From: an uncultured Verrucomicrobiales bacterium
Lineage (GTDB): Bacteria > Verrucomicrobiota > Verrucomicrobiia > Verrucomicrobiales > Akkermansiaceae
Direction: 5' to 3'
Length of the DNA stretch: 64,000 nucleotides
Assembly: GCA_937928735.1 (NCBI GenBank)
Contig: CALFVF010000011.1
Span: forward strand, 62,001-126,000
Under the pieces are notes generated by a model. That model ran no database searches. It was given only the letters and a program-made list of their open reading frames with translations, and had not been told where the DNA came from. This document shows, piece by piece, positions 35,098 through 43,493 of this stretch. Positions within the stretch are counted from its first letter, which is position 1, and each line of letters opens with the position of its first letter. The position numbers and the translations under genes were made by a program.

Positions 35098-35559
35098 ATG
35101 GCATCAGATCGATTAAGAGAAGCATCACGAGATTCTGGCGAAGAGGCAGAAATGGACATGTCGCCGATGATTGACATGGTGTTTCTTCTCCTCATCTTCT
35201 TCATTGTTGTCTCCACGCCATTGGTGGTGAAGATGGACAAAGCTGTAGATGTGCCGATCGCTAAGCACGCAAAGAAGTCTGAGGACAAGCACGGACGTAT
35301 TGTTCTTAATGTCTACGATGATGGGCGCTTCGCCAATGAGAATGGTATCACAGAGGGAGGAGAGCTCCTCGATGAAGGTGAGATCGCTCGCTATGTGCGT
35401 GAGCAGGCAGAAGCTCATAAGGACTTGCAGCGTACACCGCGGCTACACCTTCGTGGTGATCAGGAGGCTGTGTTTAAGCATTCTCGCACAGCGATTCGTG
35501 CAGCCGCTGAGGTGGGTGTAGACCAAGTTGTCTTCTCCTGTTTTCCCTTTAAAAAATAA
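35098..35559 (+). CDS. ExbD/TolR-family biopolymer transport protein, first copy
   Basis: 153 residues from ATG 35098; the frame extends upstream to 35056 but the family starts near MASDRLREASR. A single membrane helix at about 26-43 carries the conserved Asp in MSPMIDMVFLLLIFFIV, the proton-relay residue of ExbD/TolR. The periplasmic part ends in RAAAEVGVDQVVFSCF, the usual ExbD end. It lies 67 bases after the ExbB gene and 11 bases before a second ExbD gene. The pair of ExbD paralogs could form a hetero-dimer. Confidence 0.92.
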   Translation: MASDRLREASRDSGEEAEMDMSPMIDMVFLLLIFFIVVSTPLVVKMDKAVDVPIAKHAKKSEDKHGRIVLNVYDDGRFANENGITEGGELLDEGEIARYVREQAEAHKDLQRTPRLHLRGDQEAVFKHSRTAIRAAAEVGVDQVVFSCFPFKK

Positions 35560-35570
35560 CACACACGACT

Positions 35571-36029
35571 ATGTCTAGAAGACAACAGCAAATGCTCGAA
35601 GAAGATGAACCAGGCTTGGACATCTCGTCACTCATTGACGTGTGTTTCCTCCTGCTGATTTATTTCTTGGTGACCACGACCATTCAGCCATCGGAGTCTG
35701 ATTTGCAGATGCAGCTGCCAGCCTCAGCACCTAGTGAGAGTGTGCCTGACATTGACCCTATGTTTATCCGCGTGGACTCTGCGGGTGCCATTTACCAAGG
35801 TTCTGGAACAGATGCAGAGAAACTCGATGACGACCCTACGGTTCGTGAACTACCACGTCTCGCGGAGCGCCTCAGTGTCTACAAGAGCACAGCTGGCTTA
35901 GACAATGAACCACTGGTACAAATCTGGGTGGATGCAGAGGCCAAGCAGCAGCGCGTGATTGATGTGCTCAACGCCCTCGCAGCAGAAGAGATCACCAAGG
36001 TGACCTTTACAAACCTCATTGATAGTTAA
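35571..36029 (+). CDS. ExbD/TolR-family biopolymer transport protein, second copy
   Basis: 152 residues. The membrane helix contains the conserved Asp in LDISSLIDVCFLLLIYFLV, and a periplasmic domain ends with RVIDVLNALAAEEITKVTF. It differs clearly from the first copy, so the two are not recent duplicates. It ends the channel part of the operon; two hairpins follow before the TPR gene. Confidence 0.92.
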   Translation: MSRRQQQMLEEDEPGLDISSLIDVCFLLLIYFLVTTTIQPSESDLQMQLPASAPSESVPDIDPMFIRVDSAGAIYQGSGTDAEKLDDDPTVRELPRLAERLSVYKSTAGLDNEPLVQIWVDAEAKQQRVIDVLNALAAEEITKVTFTNLIDS

Positions 36030-36076
36030 CATTAGGACACAGACTATGCTTCCTCGCAGTAGTGGGGTAGCCAGCT

Positions 36077-36174
36077 AGAAGGGCGTCTTTCTTTAAGAAG
36101 CGTCCTTCTGTTAGTCACAAACAGGACAGAAATAGAATGAAAAAATAGTGGAGTAAAACTACTTTTTCATTCTT
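36077..36174 (+). terminator. Tandem hairpins after the exbB-exbD-exbD genes
   Basis: First hairpin 36077-36109: AGAAGGGCG pairs with CGTCCTTCT, with one G-T wobble. Second hairpin 36135-36174: AGAATGAAAAA pairs perfectly with TTTTTCATTCT around TAGT/ACTA. They lie 50-145 bases after the second exbD and 100 bases before the TPR gene. They may terminate part of the transcript so that the TPR genes are made in lower amount, or act as RNA stabilisers. The rest of the 246-base gap holds no gene I can see. Confidence 0.5.
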
Positions 36175-36275
36175 CTAAGAAAAGGACAAACAAGACCGTT
36201 TTCAACATAGAGAGTAATACATAGAGTCGCCGCAAAGTCGCCAACTCACTGAACAATTTAATACTTCGATACACC

Positions 36276-39200
36276 ATGATTCCCAAGCAGCGAATAATCG
36301 CCACAGCACTGACATTGGCGGCATGTGCCACCCTCCCTAAGCTCTCTGCACAAGATGAAGAAGAGGACTTCCTCTTACCTGGAGATGGAGTGCCTCTAGC
36401 ATTTGCGGCGATGAAAGAGAGCAAGTGGGCAGAAGCCCAGCGTGTCCTTGATATTGTCTTTAAGAGCTCTCCAGAGGGATCGGAAGAATTTGGCGGTAAG
36501 TGGGGATCTCTCTACTACAATAAAGGATACTGTGAGCGCAATCTCGGTAAAGAGGCGGAGGCCGCTGGAGATGCCGCGAAAGCCGCGGAATTCTACGCAA
36601 AAGCCATAGAGTCCTTCCAGACTTGCTACAGTCTACCCACAGATGACATTTCCTCGAATCCATACGAGAAGAAATGCTTACTCTACCTAGGGCAGGTGAA
36701 GCAGTTCTCAGGAGACTACGCGGGAGCGATTGAGAGTTATAAGAAATTTGTCGCAGAACTCGATAAAGAGCGCCCTCAGGATAAATTTGATGCAGGTGAG
36801 TACTATGTGAACCTTACGATTAGTCACCTTCGCCTCGATGAGCCAGAGATTGAAAAAGGGACAGAATTTTTCCAAAATGCTCTAAGCTACAGAACTCAGG
36901 GGAATGTACCAGACAAGGCTGTGGTGTCTTGTTTCCAAGCACTGGCGGAAGCGTGCATCAAGGTGAAGAACGAATCAGCTCTGCTGGACTTCTTGAGAGA
37001 TAATCGAGGGGCACTGACACTAGATCCATTCATGATGTATCAGTTCACACCATTCTTCCAGAACTTGGCGAGCCAGGCGAAGAAGAACGACATGGTACAG
37101 GCCATGCTGGCGATCTACACATTGATTCCAGGCTCTCAGATCACTCAAGATGATATCCAAGCACGCCAGAGCTTGCTCAAAGACTACCCCGCTGAGGGCA
37201 TTAAGGATGGGCAGAATGTCATTGCTAAGAAACAACTCGAAGTGGACTTAGGCAGAGTGCGTAAGAAACTCAGCAGTGGAACACCTCACGAGGTATATGG
37301 CCTATTAACAATGGCCTCAATTCACGAACAAGCTGGTAATGTGCGTGGTGCCTTTAATGTCTACGAGCAACTAGAGCAATATTACAACAAGAGCCAGTTC
37401 CGTGAAGCCAGTCTCTTCAATCTTGTGAGAACGTCCTCGATCCTTGGAGATGTAGCTGTGACAGAGCGCTATGGGCGCTTATTTTCTGACACATTCCCTC
37501 AGAGTGAGCAGCTACCAGAAGTGCAGAAGATGATGCTCACGGCCTTGTTCTTTGAGGGGAAATACGAGGACTGCGAAGTAATTGCCTCCTCAGTGCTTTC
37601 CAGCGCGAAGAAGCCGAGCGAATACCACGATATGGCCCTGCACGTACTCGGGGGCTCTAAGTTCTATCTTGCGAAATTTAAGGAAGCAAAGCCTTTGCTT
37701 GAAGAACACGTAAAAGCTTACCCAGATAGTTTATTTAAAGTCTCCGCACGCTACATGGAGGCGTCCTGTCTAGGGCGACTCTACTTGTTGAGCGCCTCAG
37801 CTTCTAAGCTGGATTCATTTACAAAGGATTACCCGAATGATTCTGATAATCCATTCCTCGCCAATGCACTCTATGATCGTGCTTCTATCCATGTGACAGA
37901 AGAAAACTATGAGCCAGCACTCGCTCTCATTGAGCGGATAGAAACTGAGTTTTCGAGCTCATCCATGGCAGAACTTGCGATGAATTTGAGAGGTAATATC
38001 CAGCTCACTCAGCAAAAAGAGGCGGAAGCTGAAGAGTCATTTAAGCAAGCTCTTGCTCGCGCCACAGAGCGTGGTAATGACAGTGTGGCCGCAGAGGCTC
38101 TCTTCTATCTCGTCTCTATTATAGGGCCTGAGAAGGTGGGCAAGGAAGAGAACCCTCGTCTCACAGAGGCGGTTCCGTACTATGATCAGTTCTGGAAGAA
38201 CCACCAGAACTCTGGCTATAAGACCCAGCTCGCCGTTGTGGGGATTCCCGCGCTCACTAAGGTAGGCCGCAGTGGTGAGGCTCTGGAGAATCTCCAGTCT
38301 GTGATCTCTGAGATGGCGCAGCAGAAGAATGCCCCAGGCTTAGAGCGTGCGATTAATTCATACACCAAATACTACCTCCAATCAGGCAAGTCTGTGGAAG
38401 AGCTACAGAGGCACTATCAGGACTTCCCAAATATTGACCGTGATGATCGCCGTACTAAGGCACTACTGAGAATCGCTGTGATCGGAGCCTTTGAATCCGC
38501 TCTTGCAGTTGCCGAGGAAGCAAAAGTGCCAGCCGATGTGAATCGCTACTCAGCAGCGATAGAGGTTTCCTTCCAAAAGCTACGAAAGGAATTCGAGCCT
38601 GCGGAACTCTCAAACTTCATTCTCTTGAGAATGGGTGAGTACATCCGAACCAGCACAAGTAATCCAGAATTTGCAGAAGCCTATTACGAGCAGATTCTAG
38701 AGAATACGGATCGATTTGGCCGTGAGGCAGCTCAGTTTGGCCTCGCAGATATCTGGGGACAATCTTCAGATGGCACGAAAGTCGCGAAGGCTGTGACGAT
38801 TCTTAAGGAAGTGTATGCCACTCAGCTAGAGGATCAGTCTCTCTGTGAGCAGGCGCTCTACCGCCTTGTAGAAATTGCGGTGGGTAAAGAAGATTGGGCA
38901 GAAGTTCAGGAACTCTCCCGCCAGTATCTGAAGCCAGCAAATCGCTCCAATGAAGCGCACAAGAAGATGTCCTTTAGTAAGAATAAACCGAAGATGAGTT
39001 TCCTCTTTGCGACTTCCTTTGACAAGCAAGGTCAGGTGGAAGACGCGATTGCGAATTACAAACAAATCTTTGGGGCTTACCCGAATAAGTTCTCTATATC
39101 CGCGCCTTCTTGCTTACGCGGTATGGAGCTTACTTGGAAGCGTAACCGTCCCGCACCTAAGCTCGGAGCCCCGAGTGACAAGCAAGCGGCCTACGAATGG

Positions 39201-39392
39201 GGAGCTTACTTCATTAAGTGGACCAAAGACACAGTGGATCAGAATAAGCAAAAGATCCCTGATGATGTGCTAGCGCATTGGGAAGCTGTTCGCGCGCTCT
39301 CAGAGCAATACGAGAAAGACCCGAATGTCGTGGACTTGGCGACAGTGGAACAACGTAAACGTGAAGGTAAGCCACTTTACGCTGCCCAGTAG
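36276..39392 (+). CDS. Large exported TPR protein of the ExbBD operon
   Basis: 1038 residues. The signal peptide is at 1-25; LAAC (14-17) would serve as a lipobox, or cleavage follows LSAQ. The rest is a chain of helical TPR-like repeats, e.g. AFAAMKESKWAEAQRVLDIVF, AAEFYAKAIESFQTCYS, YAGAIESYKKFVAELDK, ALYDRASIHVTEENYEPALALIERIETEF and QGQVEDAIANYKQIFGAYP. It likely works as a periplasmic scaffold. A large TPR protein after ExbB-ExbD-ExbD is a recurrent arrangement, and the scaffold may couple the proton channel to an outer-membrane partner that is not encoded here. Confidence 0.88.
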   Translation: MIPKQRIIATALTLAACATLPKLSAQDEEEDFLLPGDGVPLAFAAMKESKWAEAQRVLDIVFKSSPEGSEEFGGKWGSLYYNKGYCERNLGKEAEAAGDAAKAAEFYAKAIESFQTCYSLPTDDISSNPYEKKCLLYLGQVKQFSGDYAGAIESYKKFVAELDKERPQDKFDAGEYYVNLTISHLRLDEPEIEKGTEFFQNALSYRTQGNVPDKAVVSCFQALAEACIKVKNESALLDFLRDNRGALTLDPFMMYQFTPFFQNLASQAKKNDMVQAMLAIYTLIPGSQITQDDIQARQSLLKDYPAEGIKDGQNVIAKKQLEVDLGRVRKKLSSGTPHEVYGLLTMASIHEQAGNVRGAFNVYEQLEQYYNKSQFREASLFNLVRTSSILGDVAVTERYGRLFSDTFPQSEQLPEVQKMMLTALFFEGKYEDCEVIASSVLSSAKKPSEYHDMALHVLGGSKFYLAKFKEAKPLLEEHVKAYPDSLFKVSARYMEASCLGRLYLLSASASKLDSFTKDYPNDSDNPFLANALYDRASIHVTEENYEPALALIERIETEFSSSSMAELAMNLRGNIQLTQQKEAEAEESFKQALARATERGNDSVAAEALFYLVSIIGPEKVGKEENPRLTEAVPYYDQFWKNHQNSGYKTQLAVVGIPALTKVGRSGEALENLQSVISEMAQQKNAPGLERAINSYTKYYLQSGKSVEELQRHYQDFPNIDRDDRRTKALLRIAVIGAFESALAVAEEAKVPADVNRYSAAIEVSFQKLRKEFEPAELSNFILLRMGEYIRTSTSNPEFAEAYYEQILENTDRFGREAAQFGLADIWGQSSDGTKVAKAVTILKEVYATQLEDQSLCEQALYRLVEIAVGKEDWAEVQELSRQYLKPANRSNEAHKKMSFSKNKPKMSFLFATSFDKQGQVEDAIANYKQIFGAYPNKFSISAPSCLRGMELTWKRNRPAPKLGAPSDKQAAYEWGAYFIKWTKDTVDQNKQKIPDDVLAHWEAVRALSEQYEKDPNVVDLATVEQRKREGKPLYAAQ

Positions 39393-39427
39393 GTACTATT
39401 TTTTACAAACGAATCTCATTATTAGTT

Positions 39428-40441
39428 ATGAAATTAACTCAACTCATCGTTTCACTCTTTGCCATGATGACTCTTGGTGCCTCAGCTCAAACTGAGGCAA
39501 AGCGCCAGATCGCGAGAGCAGCCCTCACCACAGATGGATCGACTGATCAAATTTATCTCGTGGAGGCCACAAAGGGCTCTATCCAGTATATTTCTTCTCG
39601 GATCACCTTTGAGCGCGCTGCCACCATGGATAGTCCAAAGATCAATAAGCTCTCACGCGTGAAGGTCGACCACCTCTACCTCTACGAGCCAAAAGGCTAC
39701 GCGCAGGCCATGGATCTCTTCCAAGCCAGAAAGTATAAAGAAGCGCTCAAAGCCTTTGAAAAAGTCACTGAGCGCCAGTCCAATACAGCAGTGCTAGAAA
39801 ACAATTACGCGACTCTAGCACAGTACTATCAGGTTGAGTGCTGCCGCAGAATGCTCGATCTCGAGGGGATGAAGAAAAAAATCGCAAAGCTCGATTCTAA
39901 ACCACTCACCAGGCAGATACAGATCGCCCAGTTGGAGCTCTTTGCTTTTTGGGAAGCAGTCCTAAATAAAGAGTGGCAGCGTCTGGATACTCTCTGCAAG
40001 CAGTGGAGCAAGCGCAAGCTACCAGTGAGCCACCGCGCACAGATCGAGTTCTGCCACGCCCAAGCTCTAGAAGGCCTCAAGCAGTGGAAGCCAGCACTCA
40101 ATGCCTATGCGCGTGCGATGACAGCAGATTTCACCACCTCACACGAAATCGTGAAACAATCTGCTCTCAATGCCCTCGCAATCTATGCACAGATGGATGG
40201 AGTAAAGCGTGAAATGAAAAACTGGGGTAAGCCCGCTGCTAATTCAAATTCTGAGGGCTATCAGTTCTTAGGAGAAGCCTATGGACTCGCCTCGATTTAC
40301 GAAAAAGCGAAACTTGGTGGAGAAACCTCATTGCCTGCAGAGTACAAAGCATTCCTAAAATTCCAGCCACCGCACTTAGCTAAGGCCAAGGAGAAAGCTA
40401 AAGCCAAGGAGAAAGCGAAAAAAGAAGCCGCTGCGAACTAG
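39428..40441 (+). CDS. Exported TPR-like protein with an Ala/Lys-rich tail
   Basis: 337 residues with a signal peptide cut after ASA near residue 20. Central parts (AMDLFQARKYKEALKAFEKVTE and LKQWKPALNAYARAMTADF) are TPR-like. The C-terminal 20 residues are a repeat of Ala-Lys-Glu units (AKEKAKAKEKAKKEA), probably a charged helix. It starts 35 bases after the large TPR gene and ends in a terminator, so it closes the operon. Its role is presumably in the same assembly. No specific family recognised. Confidence 0.8.
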   Translation: MKLTQLIVSLFAMMTLGASAQTEAKRQIARAALTTDGSTDQIYLVEATKGSIQYISSRITFERAATMDSPKINKLSRVKVDHLYLYEPKGYAQAMDLFQARKYKEALKAFEKVTERQSNTAVLENNYATLAQYYQVECCRRMLDLEGMKKKIAKLDSKPLTRQIQIAQLELFAFWEAVLNKEWQRLDTLCKQWSKRKLPVSHRAQIEFCHAQALEGLKQWKPALNAYARAMTADFTTSHEIVKQSALNALAIYAQMDGVKREMKNWGKPAANSNSEGYQFLGEAYGLASIYEKAKLGGETSLPAEYKAFLKFQPPHLAKAKEKAKAKEKAKKEAAAN

Positions 40442-40468
40442 CAGAGCATTCTCTAGAGAATTGATTTT

Positions 40469-40507
40469 AAACCCTGTTTGGAGATGATTCAGACAGGGTT
40501 TCTTTTT
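40469..40507 (+). terminator. Rho-independent terminator of the exbBD-TPR operon
   Basis: AAACCCTGT (40469-40477) pairs with ACAGGGTTT (40493-40501), followed by CTTTTTG. It lies 27 bases after the last TPR stop codon. Confidence 0.85.
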
Positions 40508-40632
40508 GCATCTATCTATGGGCTTTGGTTCTGTGATAGAGGAACTCGCACCCATATACCCAAGACGAAGTACGACATGGGAAAGAAGTCCTTCTCTCTT
40601 GACCAAGTGGTGTTTCTAGCGATTCTGTAAGA

Positions 40633-42099
40633 ATGCGAAATACACTCTTTCTCGTTAGCTTGATACTCGCAGCCATACCTTGTCAGGCGAAGTCCCCCAA
40701 CGTTCTCTTTATCGCTGTCGATGATCTGGGGAGTCAGATACGCTGCTTTGGTGACCAGCGCGCGATCACGCCCAATATTGATGCTCTCTCAGCCTCAGGA
40801 GTGCGCTTTGACTCAGCGTATAATCAGATCCCTTTGTGTAACCCATCACGCGCCTCTGTGATGACAGGTCTTCGACCAGATCAAATTGGTGTTTACGATC
40901 TCGATCGGTATTTCCGAGATGATTATCCAGATGCAGACACACTCTCTCAGTTATTTATAAAGGAGGGCTATTGGACAGCTCGAGTTGGTAAAATTTATCA
41001 CTACAATGTCCCAGCCTCCATCGGCACAGATGGTTTTGATGATCCAGCCTCTTGGATGGAAACGGTGAACCCCTACGGAAGGGATAAGGTGGAGGAGGCA
41101 CTTGTCTTTAATGCCGAGCCTCACCGAAAGATTAGCGGCGCACTTAGCTGGCACGCGGCTGAGGGCACGGATGAGGAGCAGACAGATGGTATGATCGCTA
41201 CCGAAGCGATTCGTTTGATGAAAGAGCATAAAGAGAAGCGTAAGGATCAGTCTTTTTTCCTCGGAGTTGGATTTTTTCGCCCGCACACACCCTTTGTCGC
41301 TCCAAAGGCGTACTTTGATCTCTATCCACTCGAAGAGATCGCTTTACCAGAAGTACCGAAGGGAGATCGGGAAGACATACCCACCGCGGCCTTTGCCCAT
41401 AATTGCCCAGTGCCTCACTACAGTCTCGATGAGTTGACACTGCGTAAGGCTACTCAGGCTTACTATGCCTGTGTGTCTTTTATCGATGCTCAGGTCGGGC
41501 GGATGATGCAGGCACTAGAGGAGGAGGGTCTCGCCGAGAATACCATTGTGGTATTCTGGAGTGACCATGGCTACCATCTCGGTGAGCACGGAGGAGTCTG
41601 GCAGAAGAGAACACTCTTTGAGGAGAGTGCCGCAGCGCCATTGATTATTCGAGCGCCCGACTTGGCAGGGAATGGGCAGGCCTCCCCGCGAGTTGTCGAA
41701 TTTGTTGATATTTACCCGACACTAGTCGAACTCGCAGAATTAACTCAAAAGCCTTCTCAGGCCCTTGCGGGGCAGAGTTTAGTCCCGTTACTTGAAAAAC
41801 CAAATGCTCCATGGGACTCTTATGCGATTACCCAGATACTGCGCCCAGCAGATGACCGCTTAGAGACTCAAGTCATGGGTTGTAGTATCAGGACAGAGCG
41901 CTGGCGCTACACCGAGTGGGCAGAAGGCCAGTACGGGGTAGAGCTCTATGATCACAAGCAGGATAAGAAGGAATATCAGAACCGCGCGATTAGCCCAGAC
42001 GCAGAAGCCTCAGAGGCCATCAAGAAGCTCAAGCCACTCCTCAGGGCGAAGGCCAGTGGCACGATTCCTAAGGTGCCAGTGAATCCCGCAAGGCTATGA
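40633..42099 (+). CDS. Exported sulfatase, iduronate-2-sulfatase-like
   Basis: 488 residues with a signal peptide (cut after CQA near 18). [13 protein letters not shown] binds the Ca ion, and the formylglycine site is [14 protein letters not shown], a C-x-P-S-R core. Other motifs are [35 protein letters not shown] and [24 protein letters not shown]. This matches the S1_7-type sulfatases that act on sulfated glycans or iduronate. Cys is matured to formylglycine by an anaerobic or FGE enzyme not in view. It is closely paralogous to the protein at 53110-54588 along its whole length. Monocistronic. Confidence 0.93.
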   Translation: MRNTLFLVSLILAAIPCQAKSPNVLFIAVDDLGSQIRCFGDQRAITPNIDALSASGVRFDSAYNQIPLCNPSRASVMTGLRPDQIGVYDLDRYFRDDYPDADTLSQLFIKEGYWTARVGKIYHYNVPASIGTDGFDDPASWMETVNPYGRDKVEEALVFNAEPHRKISGALSWHAAEGTDEEQTDGMIATEAIRLMKEHKEKRKDQSFFLGVGFFRPHTPFVAPKAYFDLYPLEEIALPEVPKGDREDIPTAAFAHNCPVPHYSLDELTLRKATQAYYACVSFIDAQVGRMMQALEEEGLAENTIVVFWSDHGYHLGEHGGVWQKRTLFEESAAAPLIIRAPDLAGNGQASPRVVEFVDIYPTLVELAELTQKPSQALAGQSLVPLLEKPNAPWDSYAITQILRPADDRLETQVMGCSIRTERWRYTEWAEGQYGVELYDHKQDKKEYQNRAISPDAEASEAIKKLKPLLRAKASGTIPKVPVNPARL

Positions 42100-42277
42100 T
42101 TTTGTGGAATAGTGAGACAGAGCCCAGGTCACCAGAGAGTTTGGTGGAAACTGCTTTACAGAGGAGGCTTCGTAAAGTGGTAGGATCTCAGTAGAGTTTT
42201 ATCAATCATCCGAATTGTGCCCGCTGGATTGGCCGATCAATCATTGACAGTGTCTAGGAGGTCACAAATGTAGGCAC

Positions 42278-42311
42278 AAAAAAGCTTCTGATACGAATAC
42301 CAGAAGCTTTT
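42278..42311 (-). terminator. Rho-independent terminator of the PEP-CTERM gene
   Basis: AAAAGCTTCTG (42280-42290) pairs perfectly with CAGAAGCTTTT (42301-42311) around a 10-base loop. On the minus strand the stem is followed by a T-run of six. It begins 31 bases after the stop codon. Confidence 0.88.
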
Positions 42312-42342
42312 GAAATTATGTAAACTGACTAAGCTTAGAAAA

Positions 42343-43152
42343 CTAGCGTCTGCGACGTATCGCAAAAGCCATACCTGCAAAGCCAAGTAGCAGTGTTGAG
42401 CTAGGCTCGGGAATAGCAGAAATAGTGAGGCTGTTTAACTGAGTGCCGTCCGCTCCGTTAGAACCATTGTCGTTTAAGAAGAGAGTCACTGTATCTCCAG
42501 CGACAAGACCTGTGGCATCGAAAGTGAAGGATTCTGTTACTGCTGCACCATCGGAGATAGCTCCGACATCAACAGCAACATCATTCACAAATCCAATGAA
42601 GTTAACGCCATTTCCGTTCACATTAGTATTGTTAATTGCATAGTCTACTTGAAAAGCAGCAGCTCCGAGAGCGATGTCGCTAGCATCAAATGTATAAGTG
42701 ATGAACGGGCCGGCATTCATAGCTCCCGGATGGACGAAGTTTGTACGAACTTGTAAAAAGTTGAACACTGGTCCTTGTGCATCAAATGCTGCTCCAGTGG
42801 TGTCTGCGATAAGATTGGCCCCTTCCTGTCCTTGTAATAAAAATAGATTTCCTCGGTTTAAAGTATCACCAACCATCGGATCAAAAGCTGGACCGTTTGG
42901 GTCGGGAGTAGCGCCTGTCCCTGCCACTGTTAAGAAAGTGGATACAGTTCCCGAGCCAGGAGAAGCTTCTTGTGCTGCCGAAAAAGAAAAGCTGCCCTGT
43001 GCACCTGTATTAGTAGCAGGTGTGATCGAGTCCGCAGCTGTTGCGACACCTGCTGCGGCAGGGCCAGTAGGATTGAAATCAGCAATAACAATTGCCTGAG
43101 CTGGTATAGCACTAGCTGCGGCTATGGTGCATAGGATGGGAAATAATTTCAT
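42343..43152 (-). CDS. PEP-CTERM sorting-signal protein
   Basis: 269 residues from ATG 43152; the frame is open further upstream to 43269 but ATG 43152 gives the signal peptide KLFPILCTIAAASAIPAQA at the N-terminus. The C-terminus is a PEP-CTERM signal: PEPSSTLLLGFAGMAFAI followed by RRRR, the target of an EpsH/exosortase system. The protein body is Gly/Ala/Asp/Thr-rich and beta-like, with one Cys only in the signal. Exosortase and its partners are not in the window. Such proteins are usually exported and linked to exopolysaccharide surfaces. Confidence 0.88.
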   Translation of the reverse strand: MKLFPILCTIAAASAIPAQAIVIADFNPTGPAAAGVATAADSITPATNTGAQGSFSFSAAQEASPGSGTVSTFLTVAGTGATPDPNGPAFDPMVGDTLNRGNLFLLQGQEGANLIADTTGAAFDAQGPVFNFLQVRTNFVHPGAMNAGPFITYTFDASDIALGAAAFQVDYAINNTNVNGNGVNFIGFVNDVAVDVGAISDGAAVTESFTFDATGLVAGDTVTLFLNDNGSNGADGTQLNSLTISAIPEPSSTLLLGFAGMAFAIRRRR

Positions 43153-43493
43153 AGATTTCGTAGTAATTATTGAATAAGATATTTCGGTTAGTGGAAAAGC
43201 GTATGGCAGAATGCGTGATGTTAGAAGAGTAAAAAGCTTGAAAAGTCTAATTTGCGAAGTAAATCGCATGTTTTTTTAGTAAATAGTCAGCAGATCTTCG
43301 TCTTTTTACAGCTAAAACATGGAGTCCTAATACCAACTCAAAAAACTAACTGGTAGAATTCCTCATTGGTATAAGAAATAGCCTTATCGTCCAAAAGTAA
43401 CACATTCAGTGTGTTTCGGTTATGTGGAAGTTGGTGATCAAGCTTGTCGTGAGCCTTTTTCTCTCATGACATGGTTCGATATCGGAGGGGATT
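43153..43493. other. 341-base gap between the PEP-CTERM and NtrC-type genes
   Basis: No gene is supported. The region holds repeat copy 4 (43331-43355) and, near 43160-43330, an AT-rich stretch that presumably contains the PEP-CTERM promoter on the minus strand. No operator is visible. Confidence 0.6.
43331..43355 (-). repeat. 25-bp interspersed repeat, copy 4
   Basis: Starts TACCAACTC, has six A and ends CTAACTGGTA. Identical over all 25 bases to copy 3. It lies about 140 bases after the stop of the NtrC-type gene. Confidence 0.85.
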
